Assembly: GCF_001428895.1 (NCBI RefSeq)
Contig: NZ_LMJA01000010.1
Span: forward strand, 41,339-105,338
Source: Mycobacterium sp. Root265
Lineage (GTDB): Bacteria > Actinomycetota > Actinomycetes > Mycobacteriales > Mycobacteriaceae
Length of the DNA stretch: 64,000 bases
Reading direction: 5' to 3'
This document shows, one piece after another, positions 27,948 through 40,740 of this stretch; the first letter of the stretch is position 1, and each line of letters begins with the position of its first letter. The position numbers were made by a program, and so were the translations under genes. The notes under the pieces were generated by a model. That model saw nothing but the letters and a program-made list of their open reading frames with translations, did no database searches and was not told where the DNA came from.

Positions 27948-29084
27948 TCAGGCGCTTTCGCTCTGTCCGGAGAGGACCCGCGTCCAGATCTCGACGAGGG
28001 CGTCGGCGGTGCGCTCGGCAGAACGCTCCTGACGGGTCCGGTCGGCGTTACGCCCCAGTTCGGCGAGCCGGGCGGGATCGTTGAGCAACGACTCGATCCC
28101 CTCGGCCAGGCCGGTCGCCACGGCGTCCTCACCCTCACCGCGCGGGCTCACGGTGAGAACACCGTGCGCACTGTCCAATTCGGCCAGCGAGCCGTACCCG
28201 GTGCACACCACCGGGGTGCTGTAGGCCATTGCGTGCGCCACCACGCCGGAGGCCGGATAGGTCTCGGCGTAGAAGTGCCGCTTACCGTAGGGAACCACGA
28301 TGGCGCGCACCGAATCGAAGAACGCATCTTCGTGCGCGCCGTCCACACCGCCGAGGATCTCGATGCCGTCGGCCCGCGGCAACTCTTCGGTGCCGCGCCC
28401 GGCGACCCGGATGGCGATATCGTCGGGCAGCAACTCGCGGATCCGGGCGATCTGCTCGAAACCCTTGCCGCGGTAGACGAATCCGAAGAAACCGACCGCC
28501 TTGGAACGCTCTTCGGCGGGCCTGATGGCGGGCCGTTCCCGCACCAGGTGCGGAACGTAGTAGGTGGTGGTGCGCGGATAGGTGCGTTCGATGGACTGCC
28601 TGCCGGTCTCGGTGAGCGCGATCAGCGTCCGGTCCCCGTGCACCCGGCCCTCGATGGCCTGCGACAGCGGTCGCAGCGGGTAGTGGATGCCATGGGTGAG
28701 CAGCCGGGACTGCGCGATACGGCGGGTGCGGGCCAAAAACCACAGACCCTGCGGCGGATCGTGAATCGTGGAGGTGACCGGAACGCCCTTGAGGCCCGCC
28801 ACGGCCCAGAAGGTGGGCAGCACACCGGTGGACAACTCGGCGTGCACCAGGGTCCGTCCGGGCGGCCCTTCGGCCACCAGTCGCCGTACCTGCGCGCGGT
28901 GCCTGCGCAGATCGGCCAGACTGTCCTGGCCCGGCCCGGCGGTGCGGTGCTCGACGACCTCGCCGAAATGCGGGCGCAGCGCGGTCAGCAGGTCCTGCGC
29001 GTAGTCGCCGACCGCGGTCTGGCCCTCGTCGGGCGCGACGAACACGAGCCGGTGATCACCGAACGGGACCGACGCCGCACCCAT
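27948..29084 (-). CDS. GT4 glycosyltransferase (cluster GT 2)
   Basis: A 378-residue GT-B glycosyltransferase. The N-terminal domain has GQTAVGDYAQDLLTALR and TSTIHDPPQG; the C-terminal domain has KAVGFFGFVYRGKGFEQI, RVAGRGTEEL, and AETYPASGVVAHAMAYSTPVV with the usual Glu motif shifted. The ATG overlaps the upstream acyltransferase stop by one base (TGATG). Likely builds the cluster's repeat unit; sugar unknown. Confidence 0.85.
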   Translation of the reverse strand: MGAASVPFGDHRLVFVAPDEGQTAVGDYAQDLLTALRPHFGEVVEHRTAGPGQDSLADLRRHRAQVRRLVAEGPPGRTLVHAELSTGVLPTFWAVAGLKGVPVTSTIHDPPQGLWFLARTRRIAQSRLLTHGIHYPLRPLSQAIEGRVHGDRTLIALTETGRQSIERTYPRTTTYYVPHLVRERPAIRPAEERSKAVGFFGFVYRGKGFEQIARIRELLPDDIAIRVAGRGTEELPRADGIEILGGVDGAHEDAFFDSVRAIVVPYGKRHFYAETYPASGVVAHAMAYSTPVVCTGYGSLAELDSAHGVLTVSPRGEGEDAVATGLAEGIESLLNDPARLAELGRNADRTRQERSAERTADALVEIWTRVLSGQSESA

Positions 29085-29761
29085 CAGTAGAACAGCGGGC
29101 GGTGATTGTTGGTGTAGCCCAGGGAATCGGCCGGACGCTTACCGATCACCTTGGCGGGCACACCGCCGACGATCGCGAGTTCGTCGACGTCCTTGTTCAC
29201 CACGGCATGCGCGGCCACCACGGCGCCGCGGTGGATGAGCGACGGCAGCACCATCGCGCGGCTGGCGATCCACACGTAGTCCTGCACGACGGTCGGGATC
29301 GGGACCGGCAGGAAGTCGGGGTGGTTGATGTCGTGGCCGCCGCCGATGAAGTGCACGTCGCTGGCGATGGTCACGTTGTTACCGATGTAGAGGCCGGCGC
29401 GGGAGTCCAGCAGGCAGCGAAACCCGATCGCGACACCGTCACCGATGGTGAGGAACTCGATGTCGAGCACCGTGGTGCCACGCAGGATCGAGGTGCGCTG
29501 CCCGATCCGCGCACCCATCAGCCGCAGGAAGCCCTGCCGGATGGTGTGCGACGGGATGAAGGTGATGAAGCTGTTGAAGAACAGCTCACCGAGCCGGTTG
29601 CGGATCTTGCGGCCGCGGGTCATGCCCTGCATCTTGTAGTCGATGACCCGGTTGTTTTCGTCGAGAATCCACTCGGGCGGCGGGGGCATGTGCAGATCGG
29701 GAGCAGCGGCAAGCTTGCGGGCGACGTCTGCCGGATCTGCCGACGCTGGTACTCCGGTCAT
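29084..29761 (-). CDS. Hexapeptide-repeat acyltransferase (LbH/WcaF-like)
   Basis: A 225-residue left-handed beta-helix O-acetyl/acyltransferase. Hexapeptide repeats run from about residue 85 (ARIGQRTSILRGTTVLD) to 205, with the catalytic-type His in FIGGGHDINHPDF and the closing GVPAKVIGKRP. ATG 29761 is chosen since AAGGAG is 10 nt upstream; TTG 29794 would add 11 residues. It lies between two GT4 genes, so it probably acylates a sugar of the repeat unit. Confidence 0.87.
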   Translation of the reverse strand: MTGVPASADPADVARKLAAAPDLHMPPPPEWILDENNRVIDYKMQGMTRGRKIRNRLGELFFNSFITFIPSHTIRQGFLRLMGARIGQRTSILRGTTVLDIEFLTIGDGVAIGFRCLLDSRAGLYIGNNVTIASDVHFIGGGHDINHPDFLPVPIPTVVQDYVWIASRAMVLPSLIHRGAVVAAHAVVNKDVDELAIVGGVPAKVIGKRPADSLGYTNNHRPLFY

Positions 29762-29834
29762 AGGTGTTGTGCTCCTTTGAGAAATTCGCGTCAACCATAA
29801 CTAGCCGAACGGGCTCGCGCCGCTCGGTTGGCCG

Positions 29835-31013
29835 TTACCCGGCCCGTTCAGGATTTCGGGTGCCGCTCAGTTGGTCGACGGCGGCGTACAGCGATTCCGC
29901 GTACCGCTGCTCGGTGAACCGTTCGGCGTGCGCCCGCAGTGTGTCGGGGTCGAAGCGGCAGGCCTCGAAGCGGTCGAGCGCCTCGGCGATGGAATCGGCG
30001 GCCGGCCGGTCGAAGAACATCCCGGTCGTGCCCTCGACCACGGTGTCCAGGAAGCCACCCCAGCGCAGCACCACCGCGGGTCGCCCCGACACCGCCGCCT
30101 CGATGGGGGTCAGCCCGAAATCCTCGTAACTGGCCGCGATCAACGCCCGGCAGGACTGGTACAGCCAGGCCATCTGCCCGTCGGTGAGCGCCGAGAGCAT
30201 CCGCACGTTGGGTGTCTTCATCCGCTCGATGCGCGCGGCCTCCGGGCCGTGGCCGACCACCACCAGGCGGCGATCGGTGTTCGCGAACGCCCCCACCACG
30301 GCGTCGACGTTCTTGTAGGCCATCAGCCGGGACACGCACAGGTAGAACGGTTCGCCTCCGCCGGTGGCCCAGTCCTGCAGTTCGGGGACCGGTTCGGCCG
30401 CGGTGTGCGGTTTCATCGCGATCGGGGACGGCAACACGCCGGCGTCGATGCCGTAGGCGGCGTGGATGCGGTGCTTGATGGCCGTCGACACGGCGAGGTA
30501 ACGGTCGACGGTCATCGCCGCCCGGCGGTCCCACGACTTCAGCAGGGGCGAGCCCACTTTCAGCGCGGCCCGCTTCAGGGTGTCCCCGTCGGGTTTGAGG
30601 TAGTGGTCCAACGCGTAGAGCCAGTGCGCCGGGGTGTGGCAGTGCACGAGTTTGGCGCCGTCGGTCCGGAAGCCGTGTGCCCAGCCGCTGCTGCTGGTCA
30701 CCACCACGTCGGCGTCGACGAACATCGCGCCGGCCGCGAACGGCAGCACGGGCAGGGCCACCCGGTGGTGCTTGCGGAACAATGAGACCCGGTTGAGCGG
30801 GGAAACCCGGATATCGCGGTCGGCGAATTCCGGGTAGGTGCCGTCCGGGTCGTACAGCAGGGTGTAGATGGGGGCGTCCGGGAACGCCTTGCTCATCGAG
30901 AGCACCACCTTCTCCGCCCCGCCACGCTGGGTGAGGTAGTCGTGGGCGATCGCCACCCGCGGCCCGTCCACCCCGTCGTACCTGTGCGGCGGCGCGCTAC
31001 GGTCGTCGGGCAC
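29835..31013 (-). CDS. GT4 glycosyltransferase (cluster GT 3)
   Basis: A 392-residue GT4 enzyme with VAIAHDYLTQRGGAEKVV at the N terminus (Gly-rich acceptor loop) and, in the donor domain, PFYLCVSRLMAYKNVDAVV, RLVVVGHGPEAARI and the EX7E-like ASYEDFGLTPIEAAVSGRPAV. This resembles mannosyl/rhamnosyl-type GT4 enzymes. GTG start with an AGGAGG ribosome site upstream. First gene of the sugar-assembly operon on this strand, which reads through to 25638. Confidence 0.88.
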   Translation of the reverse strand: MPDDRSAPPHRYDGVDGPRVAIAHDYLTQRGGAEKVVLSMSKAFPDAPIYTLLYDPDGTYPEFADRDIRVSPLNRVSLFRKHHRVALPVLPFAAGAMFVDADVVVTSSSGWAHGFRTDGAKLVHCHTPAHWLYALDHYLKPDGDTLKRAALKVGSPLLKSWDRRAAMTVDRYLAVSTAIKHRIHAAYGIDAGVLPSPIAMKPHTAAEPVPELQDWATGGGEPFYLCVSRLMAYKNVDAVVGAFANTDRRLVVVGHGPEAARIERMKTPNVRMLSALTDGQMAWLYQSCRALIAASYEDFGLTPIEAAVSGRPAVVLRWGGFLDTVVEGTTGMFFDRPAADSIAEALDRFEACRFDPDTLRAHAERFTEQRYAESLYAAVDQLSGTRNPERAG

Positions 31014-31045
31014 GACAACTCCTCCTGCGAAAACGACATGTGCGC

Positions 31046-31062
31046 GTCGGTACGGCCGACGT
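31046..31062. repeat. Short inverted repeat between GT3 and KshA-like genes
   Basis: CGTCGG-TACGG-CCGACG, a perfect 6-bp stem with a 5-bp loop in the 132-bp gap between two genes read in the same direction. It could be a terminator hairpin for the upstream oxidation operon or an operator, but there is no U-tract. Confidence 0.35.
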
Positions 31063-31145
31063 CGGGTGCTCAGCTGACGTTAGCTGACCCAGTTCACCAT
31101 GCCGACCAGTCACCCGCCAGTTGCTCCCCGCCCCGGATGCAGGTG

Positions 31146-32270
31146 TCAGCGCGTGGCCAGGTTCTCCAGGTTGTGGTTGACCTCTTGTTCCCAGATGCCG
31201 AACGCGTGGGTGGTGTCGACCTCCAACTCGAAACGGTCGGTCATCTCCGGCGTCACATCGGCGACGTCCACATAGAACTGCTCGTACCAGCGCCGGTGCT
31301 GATAGACGCCGCCGTCCTCCTCGGTGAGCAGCGGGTTGTCGATGCGGGTCTTGTGCTTCCAGATCTCGACGTCTTCTCCGAATCCGTCGCCGAAGGACCG
31401 GCTCATCGCCCCGGCGAGCTTGGCGGCCTTGTCGGCGGGCAGGCCCGGCATCTGCTGGACGGCCACGCCGTACTGCAGCACGAACGAGTTGTGCGTCACC
31501 GGGTAATGGCAGTTGATCAGCGCCACCTCCACGGTGAAGCCCGGCGCGAGGTCGTTGTGCAGCCAGTTGATCATGTACGCCGGACCGAAGTAGGTGGCCT
31601 CGGACCGCAGATGCGTTCCGTCCCAGAGCTTGTCGGGGTCGGCGATGTAGTCCGGCCGCGGTTTGGACTCCATGAACTGGCTGGCGGTGTGGCCTTCGAT
31701 GACGTTCTTGAAGAACGTCGGGTAGGCGTGGTGGATATAGAAGAAGTGCGCCATGTCGACGTTGTTGTCCACGATCTCACGGCAGTGCGAGCCCTCGATG
31801 AGGATCGAATTCCACTGCCACGGCGACCACCGGCCCTCCGCGTAACCGTCGATGGCCGGTGGCGCCAGTTCCGGTGGCGGACTGGAACGCTCCGGGTCGT
31901 GCCAGACCAGCAGCTGACCGTTGACCTCGTGGGTGGGCCAGGTGCGGGTGCGTGCCATCCGCGGGGTGCGCTTGGCGTAGGGCACCAGCTTGCATTTGCC
32001 GTCGCTGCCCCAGCGCCAGTCGTGGAACGGGCAGGCCAGGTTGTCGTCCTTGACGGTGCCGCGGGACAGGTCCCCACCCATGTGGCGGCAGTACCCGTCG
32101 AGCACGTGCACGTCCCCGGCGGCATCGCTGTAGACCACCAGCTTGGTGCCGAAGGCGTCGATGCCGTGCGGTTGCCCGTCGCGGAACGAGTCGGCCAGGC
32201 CCAGGCAGTGCCAGCCGCGGGCGAACCGCGTCATCGATGTGCCTGCGTCGATCTCCCGGATCTCAGTCAT
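31146..32270 (-). CDS. Rieske non-heme iron oxygenase, KshA-like
   Basis: A 374-residue oxygenase resembling the terminal oxygenase of 3-ketosteroid 9-alpha-hydroxylase. The Rieske 2Fe-2S motif C-x-H-x16-C-x2-H is exact (CRHMGG ... ACPFH, about residues 61-83). The mononuclear iron site follows in DNNVDMAHFFYIHHAYP. A partner reductase (KshB) is not in the window. It is the last gene of a run with the KstD-like and FadD-like genes, which supports steroid or steroid-like substrates, but it may be a paralogue with different specificity. Confidence 0.85.
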   Translation of the reverse strand: MTEIREIDAGTSMTRFARGWHCLGLADSFRDGQPHGIDAFGTKLVVYSDAAGDVHVLDGYCRHMGGDLSRGTVKDDNLACPFHDWRWGSDGKCKLVPYAKRTPRMARTRTWPTHEVNGQLLVWHDPERSSPPPELAPPAIDGYAEGRWSPWQWNSILIEGSHCREIVDNNVDMAHFFYIHHAYPTFFKNVIEGHTASQFMESKPRPDYIADPDKLWDGTHLRSEATYFGPAYMINWLHNDLAPGFTVEVALINCHYPVTHNSFVLQYGVAVQQMPGLPADKAAKLAGAMSRSFGDGFGEDVEIWKHKTRIDNPLLTEEDGGVYQHRRWYEQFYVDVADVTPEMTDRFELEVDTTHAFGIWEQEVNHNLENLATR

Positions 32271-32272
32271 GC

Positions 32273-33848
32273 TCAGGTGCTCTGTTCTTCGCGCAAGCGC
32301 TCATCACTCCTGCTTAACATGTCTCGCACCGCCAGGTGGCTGAACAGCATGCTCGTTCCGATCGGATTGCCACCGCCGGGGTATGCGGTGCCGCTCGGGG
32401 CGGCCATGGTGTTGCCCGCGGCGTACAGGCCGGCGATCACCCGATCCCCGGAATCCAGCACCCGGGCAGCGGTGTCGGTGCGTAATCCGCCCTTGGTGCC
32501 AAGGTCGGACACCCCGAAGGCGGCGGCGTGGAACGGGCCCTGCTCGATCGGCACCAGCGGGGACTCGCCGCCGGAGAACGCGCGGTCATACGGTTCGTCG
32601 CCGCGGCCGAAATCCTCGTCGGCACCGGCACGCACGAAATCGTTGAACCGGGCCACCGTGGCGACCAGTTCCCGCGGTGGCACCCCGATCTCGGCGGCGA
32701 GTTCCTCCAGCGTGTCGGCCGTCCGCCACAATCCGGCCGCGAGGTACTTCTCGGTGTCGACCATCGAGACGTTGGTGGCCTTGACGGGCGGGACGACGCC
32801 CTCGCGGTCGTCGTAGACCATCCAGTACGGCAGCGTCACCGTGCCGGCGGCCATCGCGTGCAGGACACCACGGCCCAGCCGGTCGTAGGCGGCGGATTCG
32901 TTGACGAACCGCTTGCCGTGATCGTCGACGAAGATGCCGCCGGTGAACCACAGCGCGAAAGCCGACGTCCCGTCCGGGTGGGTGAGCCCCGGTGACCACC
33001 ACGCCTGATCCATCAGGTCGGTGTCGGCGCCGGCGGCGATACCGGCCAGGTGGGCCAGACCGCGATTTCCCCACGGCCCCATGGTGTCCCGGGCGTCTCC
33101 GGGCACACCGTAGCGGGCCCGCATCTCGTCGTTGTGCTCGAAGCCGCCGGCGGCCAGCAGCACGCCGCGGCGTGCGCGGATGGCCCAGCGCTGCCCGTCG
33201 GTCTCCACGATCGCACCGGCCACCCGGCCGTCCTGCACCACCAGCTCGACCAGCGCGGTGTTCAGGCGCGCCGAGGCGTCCGGGTAGCGGGCCGTGGCGG
33301 TCAGCAACCGGGCGATCAGTGCCCGGCCGCCGACGAAATAGTCCTCGGGTTGCGGATGGCCCAGGCGGTCGGCGTCCAGCGGCCCCCGCACCGATTCCCG
33401 CAGTTCGGGTGCCGCGGCGACCTTGAGCGGTTTGGCGGCAATGTGGCGCATACCGTCGGCACGCGCCTTGGGCGCCCTGCCGAAATAGTCCGGCCAGGGC
33501 AGCAGTGAGAACTTCAGCAGCTCATCGCTTTCCAGGTACTCGATGAGCGGCGCCCCGTTGCGGACGTAGGTTTCCTGCAGCGCCGCCGGTGTGCGGTCCC
33601 CGACCACGGCCCGGTAGTACTCGCACGCGTCATCGAGGGTGTCGTCGACGCCGGCGCGCTGCAGAACGGGATTGCACGGGAACCACATTCCGCCGCCACC
33701 GGAGTACGCGGTGGTGCCGCCGAACTTGTCGGTCGCCTCGACGAGGATCACGCCCAGACCTTCCCTGGCCGCGGTGTAGGCGCCGGTCGCCCCGCCGGCG
33801 CCCGATCCGGCGACCAGCACATCGGTGGTCTCATCCCAATGCTGCCGA

Positions 33849-33856
<8 letters not shown>
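32273..33856 (-). CDS. FAD-dependent 3-ketosteroid delta-1-dehydrogenase-like
   Basis: A 527-residue flavoprotein of the KstD/fumarate reductase family. The dinucleotide fold is VLVAGSGAGGATGAYTAA (about residues 12-29), with VEATDKFGGTTAYSGGG next and the C-terminal GLYAAGNTM and AYPGGGNPIG segment typical of KstD. It would dehydrogenate ring A of 3-ketosteroids. ATG 33856 has GGAAGG upstream and overlaps the fadD-like stop by 8 bp. It ends 2 bp before the KshA-like gene. Confidence 0.87.
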
Positions 33857-37484
<3,628 letters not shown>

Positions 37485-37488
<4 letters not shown>

Positions 37489-38126
37489 CCCGCCTGGTCC
37501 TGGGTTCGGCCTCCGCGGGGCGCCTGAGCGTGCTGCGGCACGCCGGTGTCGAGCCGCTGGTCGTGGTGTCCGATGTGGATGAGGACGCCATCGTCGCGCG
37601 GATGGCCGACGACTCACCGGCGCACATCGTGGCAGCCTTGGCCGACGCCAAGGCCCAGCGCGTGGCGGAACTGCTCGATGCCGGTATCGCCGCCGATTGC
37701 GTTGTCGTCGGCTGCGATTCGATGCTGGAGATCGACGGGGTGCTGAGCGGTAAGCCCGGCACCGTGGCGGCCGCCCGCCGCCAGTGGCAATCCGCGGCCG
37801 GCCGCGCCGGGCAGCTGCACACCGGACACCGCGTGCTGCGGGTACGCGACGGCGCCGTCATCGGCGAGACCGGGCGAACCGGTACCACCACAGTTCATTT
37901 CGGCGTTCCCGGCGCGGACGATCTGGACGCCTACCTGGCCAGTGGCGAACCGCTGTACGTCGCGGGCGCCTTCACCCTGGACGGACTGGGCGGCTGGTTC
38001 ATCGACCGCATCGAGGGCGATCCGTCCAACGTCATCGGGCTCAGCCTGCCGCTGCTGCGGGTTCTGTTGGCCGACATCGGGATATCCGTCGCCGCGCTGT
38101 GGGCGGCGAACGCGCCGGCCGGCTGA
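37485..38126 (+). CDS. maf: Maf family nucleoside triphosphate pyrophosphatase
   Basis: Hydrolyses noncanonical or modified nucleoside triphosphates (house-cleaning), 213 residues. Family signatures are [18 protein letters not shown] at the start, [18 protein letters not shown], and the [16 protein letters not shown]-terminal motif. GTG start overlaps the accE5 stop (GTGA, 37485-37488). Converges on the chaB-like gene with a 2-bp gap. Confidence 0.94.
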
Positions 38127-38128
38127 CC

Positions 38129-38548
38129 TCAGCGGTTCTCGCGCGTCTCCCGGCGATTGGCCACCTGGATGGCGTCGACCAGCTCGTCCTTGCTCATCGT
38201 GGAACGGCCCCGGATGTCGAGGCGGCGCGCGATCTCCTGCAGGTGCTTCTTGCTGGCGTTGGCGTCGACACCCTCCGCGGTGGCGCCCGTCGGGTTCGGG
38301 CCGCCGCTGCGCGCGCGTTCATCGGACGGTCCACGTTCGGCCTTGGCTTCCCAATGATCCCCGACCTTCTCGTAGCTGTGTTTGAGCGCCGAGTAGGCGG
38401 CGCGATGCGCGCGCTCCTCATCGCCGTACTCATCGGCCGCCGCATCGTGCACCTTGGCGAACGTGCGCTGGGCCTTGGCCTCCGATTTTCGGAGGGTGCT
38501 CGGCAACTCATCCTGTTTCGGCGTGCCCTGGCGCGTGGTTTTCGGCAT
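38129..38548 (-). CDS. ChaB family protein with Rho-N/SAP-like C-terminus
   Basis: A 139-residue basic protein. Residues 8-70 form a ChaB domain (LPSTLRKSEAKAQRTFAKVHDAA ... HRAAYSALKHSY region), followed by a linker and a C-terminal short helical motif (LQEIARRLDIRGRSTMSKDELVDAI) like Rho_N/SAP nucleic-acid-binding folds. ATG 38548 with GGGAG upstream. ChaB genes lie beside sigF in M. smegmatis; here it has its own SigF-like promoter. Role is unknown, probably stress-related. Confidence 0.82.
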   Translation of the reverse strand: MPKTTRQGTPKQDELPSTLRKSEAKAQRTFAKVHDAAADEYGDEERAHRAAYSALKHSYEKVGDHWEAKAERGPSDERARSGGPNPTGATAEGVDANASKKHLQEIARRLDIRGRSTMSKDELVDAIQVANRRETRENR

Positions 38549-38576
38549 CGGAACCGCTCCCTTCGACCGTGGTTGG

Positions 38577-38603
38577 GTGCCCGTCCCGCCGACCGGAGAA
38601 ACG
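38577..38603 (-). promoter_or_regulatory. SigF-like promoter of chaB-like gene
   Basis: On the minus strand: CGTTT (38599-38603), a 16-nt spacer and GGGCAC (38577-38582), followed by the ATG at 38548. The mycobacterial SigF consensus is GGTTT-N15/17-GGGTA. The -10 deviates at T to C. Confidence 0.5.
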
Positions 38604-38623
38604 CGCATGAATCGCCCGCACCG

Positions 38624-38629
38624 GGGTAT
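38624..38629 (+). promoter_or_regulatory. GGGTAT -10-like hexamer before isochorismatase-like gene
   Basis: GGGTAT ends exactly 9 nt before the ATG at 38639. The same distance is seen at three SigF-like promoters at 47.2-47.7 kb. The -35 region is poor (no GTTT 15-17 nt upstream), so this is tentative. Confidence 0.35.
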
Positions 38630-38638
38630 TTCCCGAAC

Positions 38639-39181
38639 ATGGCCGACACCGCGATCCTCGTCATCGACATGCTCAACGCCTACCGGCACCCCGATGCCGA
38701 TCAGCTGATGAACAGCGCCGCCGACATCGTCGAGCCGCTGGCCGATCTGATCCATCGCGGCCGTGATGCCGAGGACGTCGACGTCATCTACGTCAACGAC
38801 AACTACGGCGACTTCACCGGCGACTGGGACGACATCGTGCGCGCGGCACTCGACGGCGCCCGGCCCGATCTGGTGAAGCCCATCCTTCCGGCCCCGGAAT
38901 GCCTGCGCCTCACCAAGGTTCGGCACAGCGCCTTCTACGCCACCCAGCTGGACTATCTGCTGCAGCAGATGCAACCAGACCGCCTGGTGATCACCGGTCA
39001 GGTGACTGAACAGTGCGTGCTCTACACCGCCCTGGACGCCTACGTGCGGCACTACGACGTGGTGGTGCCACCGGATGCGGTGGCCCACATCGACGCGGGC
39101 CTCGGCGAGGCGGCGCTGGCGATGATGCGCCGCAACATGCGGGCCGAACTCATCCCCGCAGCACACTGCCTGCCGGCGTGA
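38639..39181 (+). CDS. Isochorismatase family cysteine hydrolase
   Basis: A 180-residue hydrolase of the isochorismatase/nicotinamidase fold. The catalytic triad can be placed as Asp10 (AILVIDML), the Lys of LTKVRHSAF and the Cys of [14 protein letters not shown]. Substrate cannot be assigned. ATG 38639 has no ribosome site, consistent with a leaderless transcript. It is divergent from the chaB-like gene and absent from this position in M. tuberculosis as I recall it. Confidence 0.87.
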   Translation: MADTAILVIDMLNAYRHPDADQLMNSAADIVEPLADLIHRGRDAEDVDVIYVNDNYGDFTGDWDDIVRAALDGARPDLVKPILPAPECLRLTKVRHSAFYATQLDYLLQQMQPDRLVITGQVTEQCVLYTALDAYVRHYDVVVPPDAVAHIDAGLGEAALAMMRRNMRAELIPAAHCLPA

Positions 39182-39215
39182 GCGCTGCGTCACTGATCAT
39201 GGGTACGCTCATGGG

Positions 39216-40112
39216 GTGTCGCTTCCTGCCGATCCAGATCCTGCCCTCGCCGCCTATGCGCACCCCGAACGTTTGGTCACCGCGGATTGGCTGTCGGCCA
39301 ATCTCGGGCGGCCCGGGCTGTCCATCGTGGAGTCCGATGAGGACGTCCTGCTGTACGACACCGGGCACATCCCGGGTGCGGTGAAGATCGACTGGCACAC
39401 CGACCTCAACGACCCGGCCGTCCGCGACTACATCGACGGCGCCCAGTTCGCCGAACTGATGGACCGCAAGGGCATCTCGCGCGATGACACCGTGGTCATC
39501 TACGGCGACAAGAGCAACTGGTGGGCCGCCTACGCGCTGTGGGTGTTCACCCTGTTCGGCCACCCCGATGTCCGCCTGCTCGACGGCGGGCGCGATCTGT
39601 GGGTGTCCAACAGCCGCGACACCACGCTGGATGTGCCGAGCAAGCCGAGCAGCGGTTACCCGGTCGTCGAGCGCGATGACGCCGCCATCCGGGCGTTCCG
39701 TGAGGATGTGCTCGGCGTGCTCGGGCAGGAGCCGCTGATCGATGTGCGCTCCCCGCAGGAGTACAGCGGTGAGCGCACCCACATGCCCGACTACCCCGAG
39801 GAGGGTGCGCTGCGGGGCGGGCACATCCCCACCGCGGTGTCGATCCCGTGGGCCAAGGCCGCCGAGGACAGCGGACGCTTCCGCAGCCGCACCGACCTGG
39901 ACGCGCTGTACGGACATCTCACCGCCGACGACAAGACGATCGTGTACTGCCGCATCGGCGAACGCTCCAGCCACACCTGGTTCGTCCTGACCCATCTGCT
40001 GGGGTTGCCCAACGTGCGCAACTACGACGGATCCTGGACCGAGTGGGGCAATGCGGTGCGGGTACCGGTCGCCGTGGGCGAGGAGCCCGGATCGGCACCC
40101 GCGGCCACATGA
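39216..40112 (+). CDS. sseA: Thiosulfate sulfurtransferase (rhodanese)
   Basis: Two tandem rhodanese domains in 298 residues. The N-terminal domain lacks an active Cys; the C-terminal domain has the loop [12 protein letters not shown] with the catalytic Cys. It moves sulfane sulfur from thiosulfate or 3-mercaptopyruvate to acceptors. GTG start at 39216. Its stop overlaps the SufE-like ATG, so the pair may work in sulfur transfer. Syntenic with Rv3283. Confidence 0.93.
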   Translation: MSLPADPDPALAAYAHPERLVTADWLSANLGRPGLSIVESDEDVLLYDTGHIPGAVKIDWHTDLNDPAVRDYIDGAQFAELMDRKGISRDDTVVIYGDKSNWWAAYALWVFTLFGHPDVRLLDGGRDLWVSNSRDTTLDVPSKPSSGYPVVERDDAAIRAFREDVLGVLGQEPLIDVRSPQEYSGERTHMPDYPEEGALRGGHIPTAVSIPWAKAAEDSGRFRSRTDLDALYGHLTADDKTIVYCRIGERSSHTWFVLTHLLGLPNVRNYDGSWTEWGNAVRVPVAVGEEPGSAPAAT

Positions 40113-40525
40113 GCGTGCCCGCGGCGCTCGCCGAAGTCGTCGGGGAGTTCCAGGAGGTCACCGGGCAGGACAAGCTGCAACTCCTGCTCGAATTCGCCAA
40201 CGATCTTCCGGAGTTGCCCCCGCACCTGGAGGAGGCCGCCATGGAACCGGTCCCCGAATGCCAGTCGCCACTGTTCCTGGACGTCGACGCGACCGACCCC
40301 GACCATGTGCGACTGTTCTTCAGCGCTCCCGCCGAGGCGCCGACGACCCGGGGTTTCGCCTCCATCCTGGCCGCAGGCCTGGATGGGCAATCGGCCGCCG
40401 ACATCCTGGCGGTACCTGACGATTTCTACGCCGACCTGGGCCTGGCGGCGCTGATCAGTCCGCTTCGGCTGCGCGGGATGTCGGCCATGCTGGCCCGGAT
40501 CAAGCGCCGATTGCGCGCCGCCTGA
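40109..40525 (+). CDS. SufE family sulfur-acceptor protein
   Basis: A 138-residue SufE-like protein (compare Rv3284) that accepts persulfide sulfur for Fe-S assembly or related uses. The conserved Cys sits in [10 protein letters not shown] (Cys51), and the C-terminal [14 protein letters not shown] is typical. ATG overlaps the sseA stop (ATGA, 40109-40112), coupling it to the rhodanese, a plausible sulfur donor. Confidence 0.9.
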   Translation: MSVPAALAEVVGEFQEVTGQDKLQLLLEFANDLPELPPHLEEAAMEPVPECQSPLFLDVDATDPDHVRLFFSAPAEAPTTRGFASILAAGLDGQSAADILAVPDDFYADLGLAALISPLRLRGMSAMLARIKRRLRAA

Positions 40526-40586
40526 CGCCTGCCGCGGCCGGACCTCGCGCGCTGTGAGTGCCATCACTGTTGTCGCCGGTGTCAAT

Positions 40587-40604
40587 ATTGCCGACCACGG
40601 CAAT
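40587..40604. repeat. Inverted repeat downstream of sufE-like gene
   Basis: ATTGCCG-ACCA-CGGCAAT, a perfect 7-bp stem with a 4-nt loop, in the 215-bp gap between the SufE-like gene and the phosphodiesterase-like gene. It may terminate the sseA operon or serve as an operator. No other gene is visible in this gap. Confidence 0.45.
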
Positions 40605-40740
40605 TCCCGTCGATCCGTGCCAGAATGGCTCAAAGCCAGCTAACTAGCCAGCGAGCCGTCCGCACCGCCCGCCAGGCTGGATACGACGGTTGCGGGCGGG
40701 GGCCAGCGGCGAAGGACGACCAGGAAAGGGGCCCAGTTCG

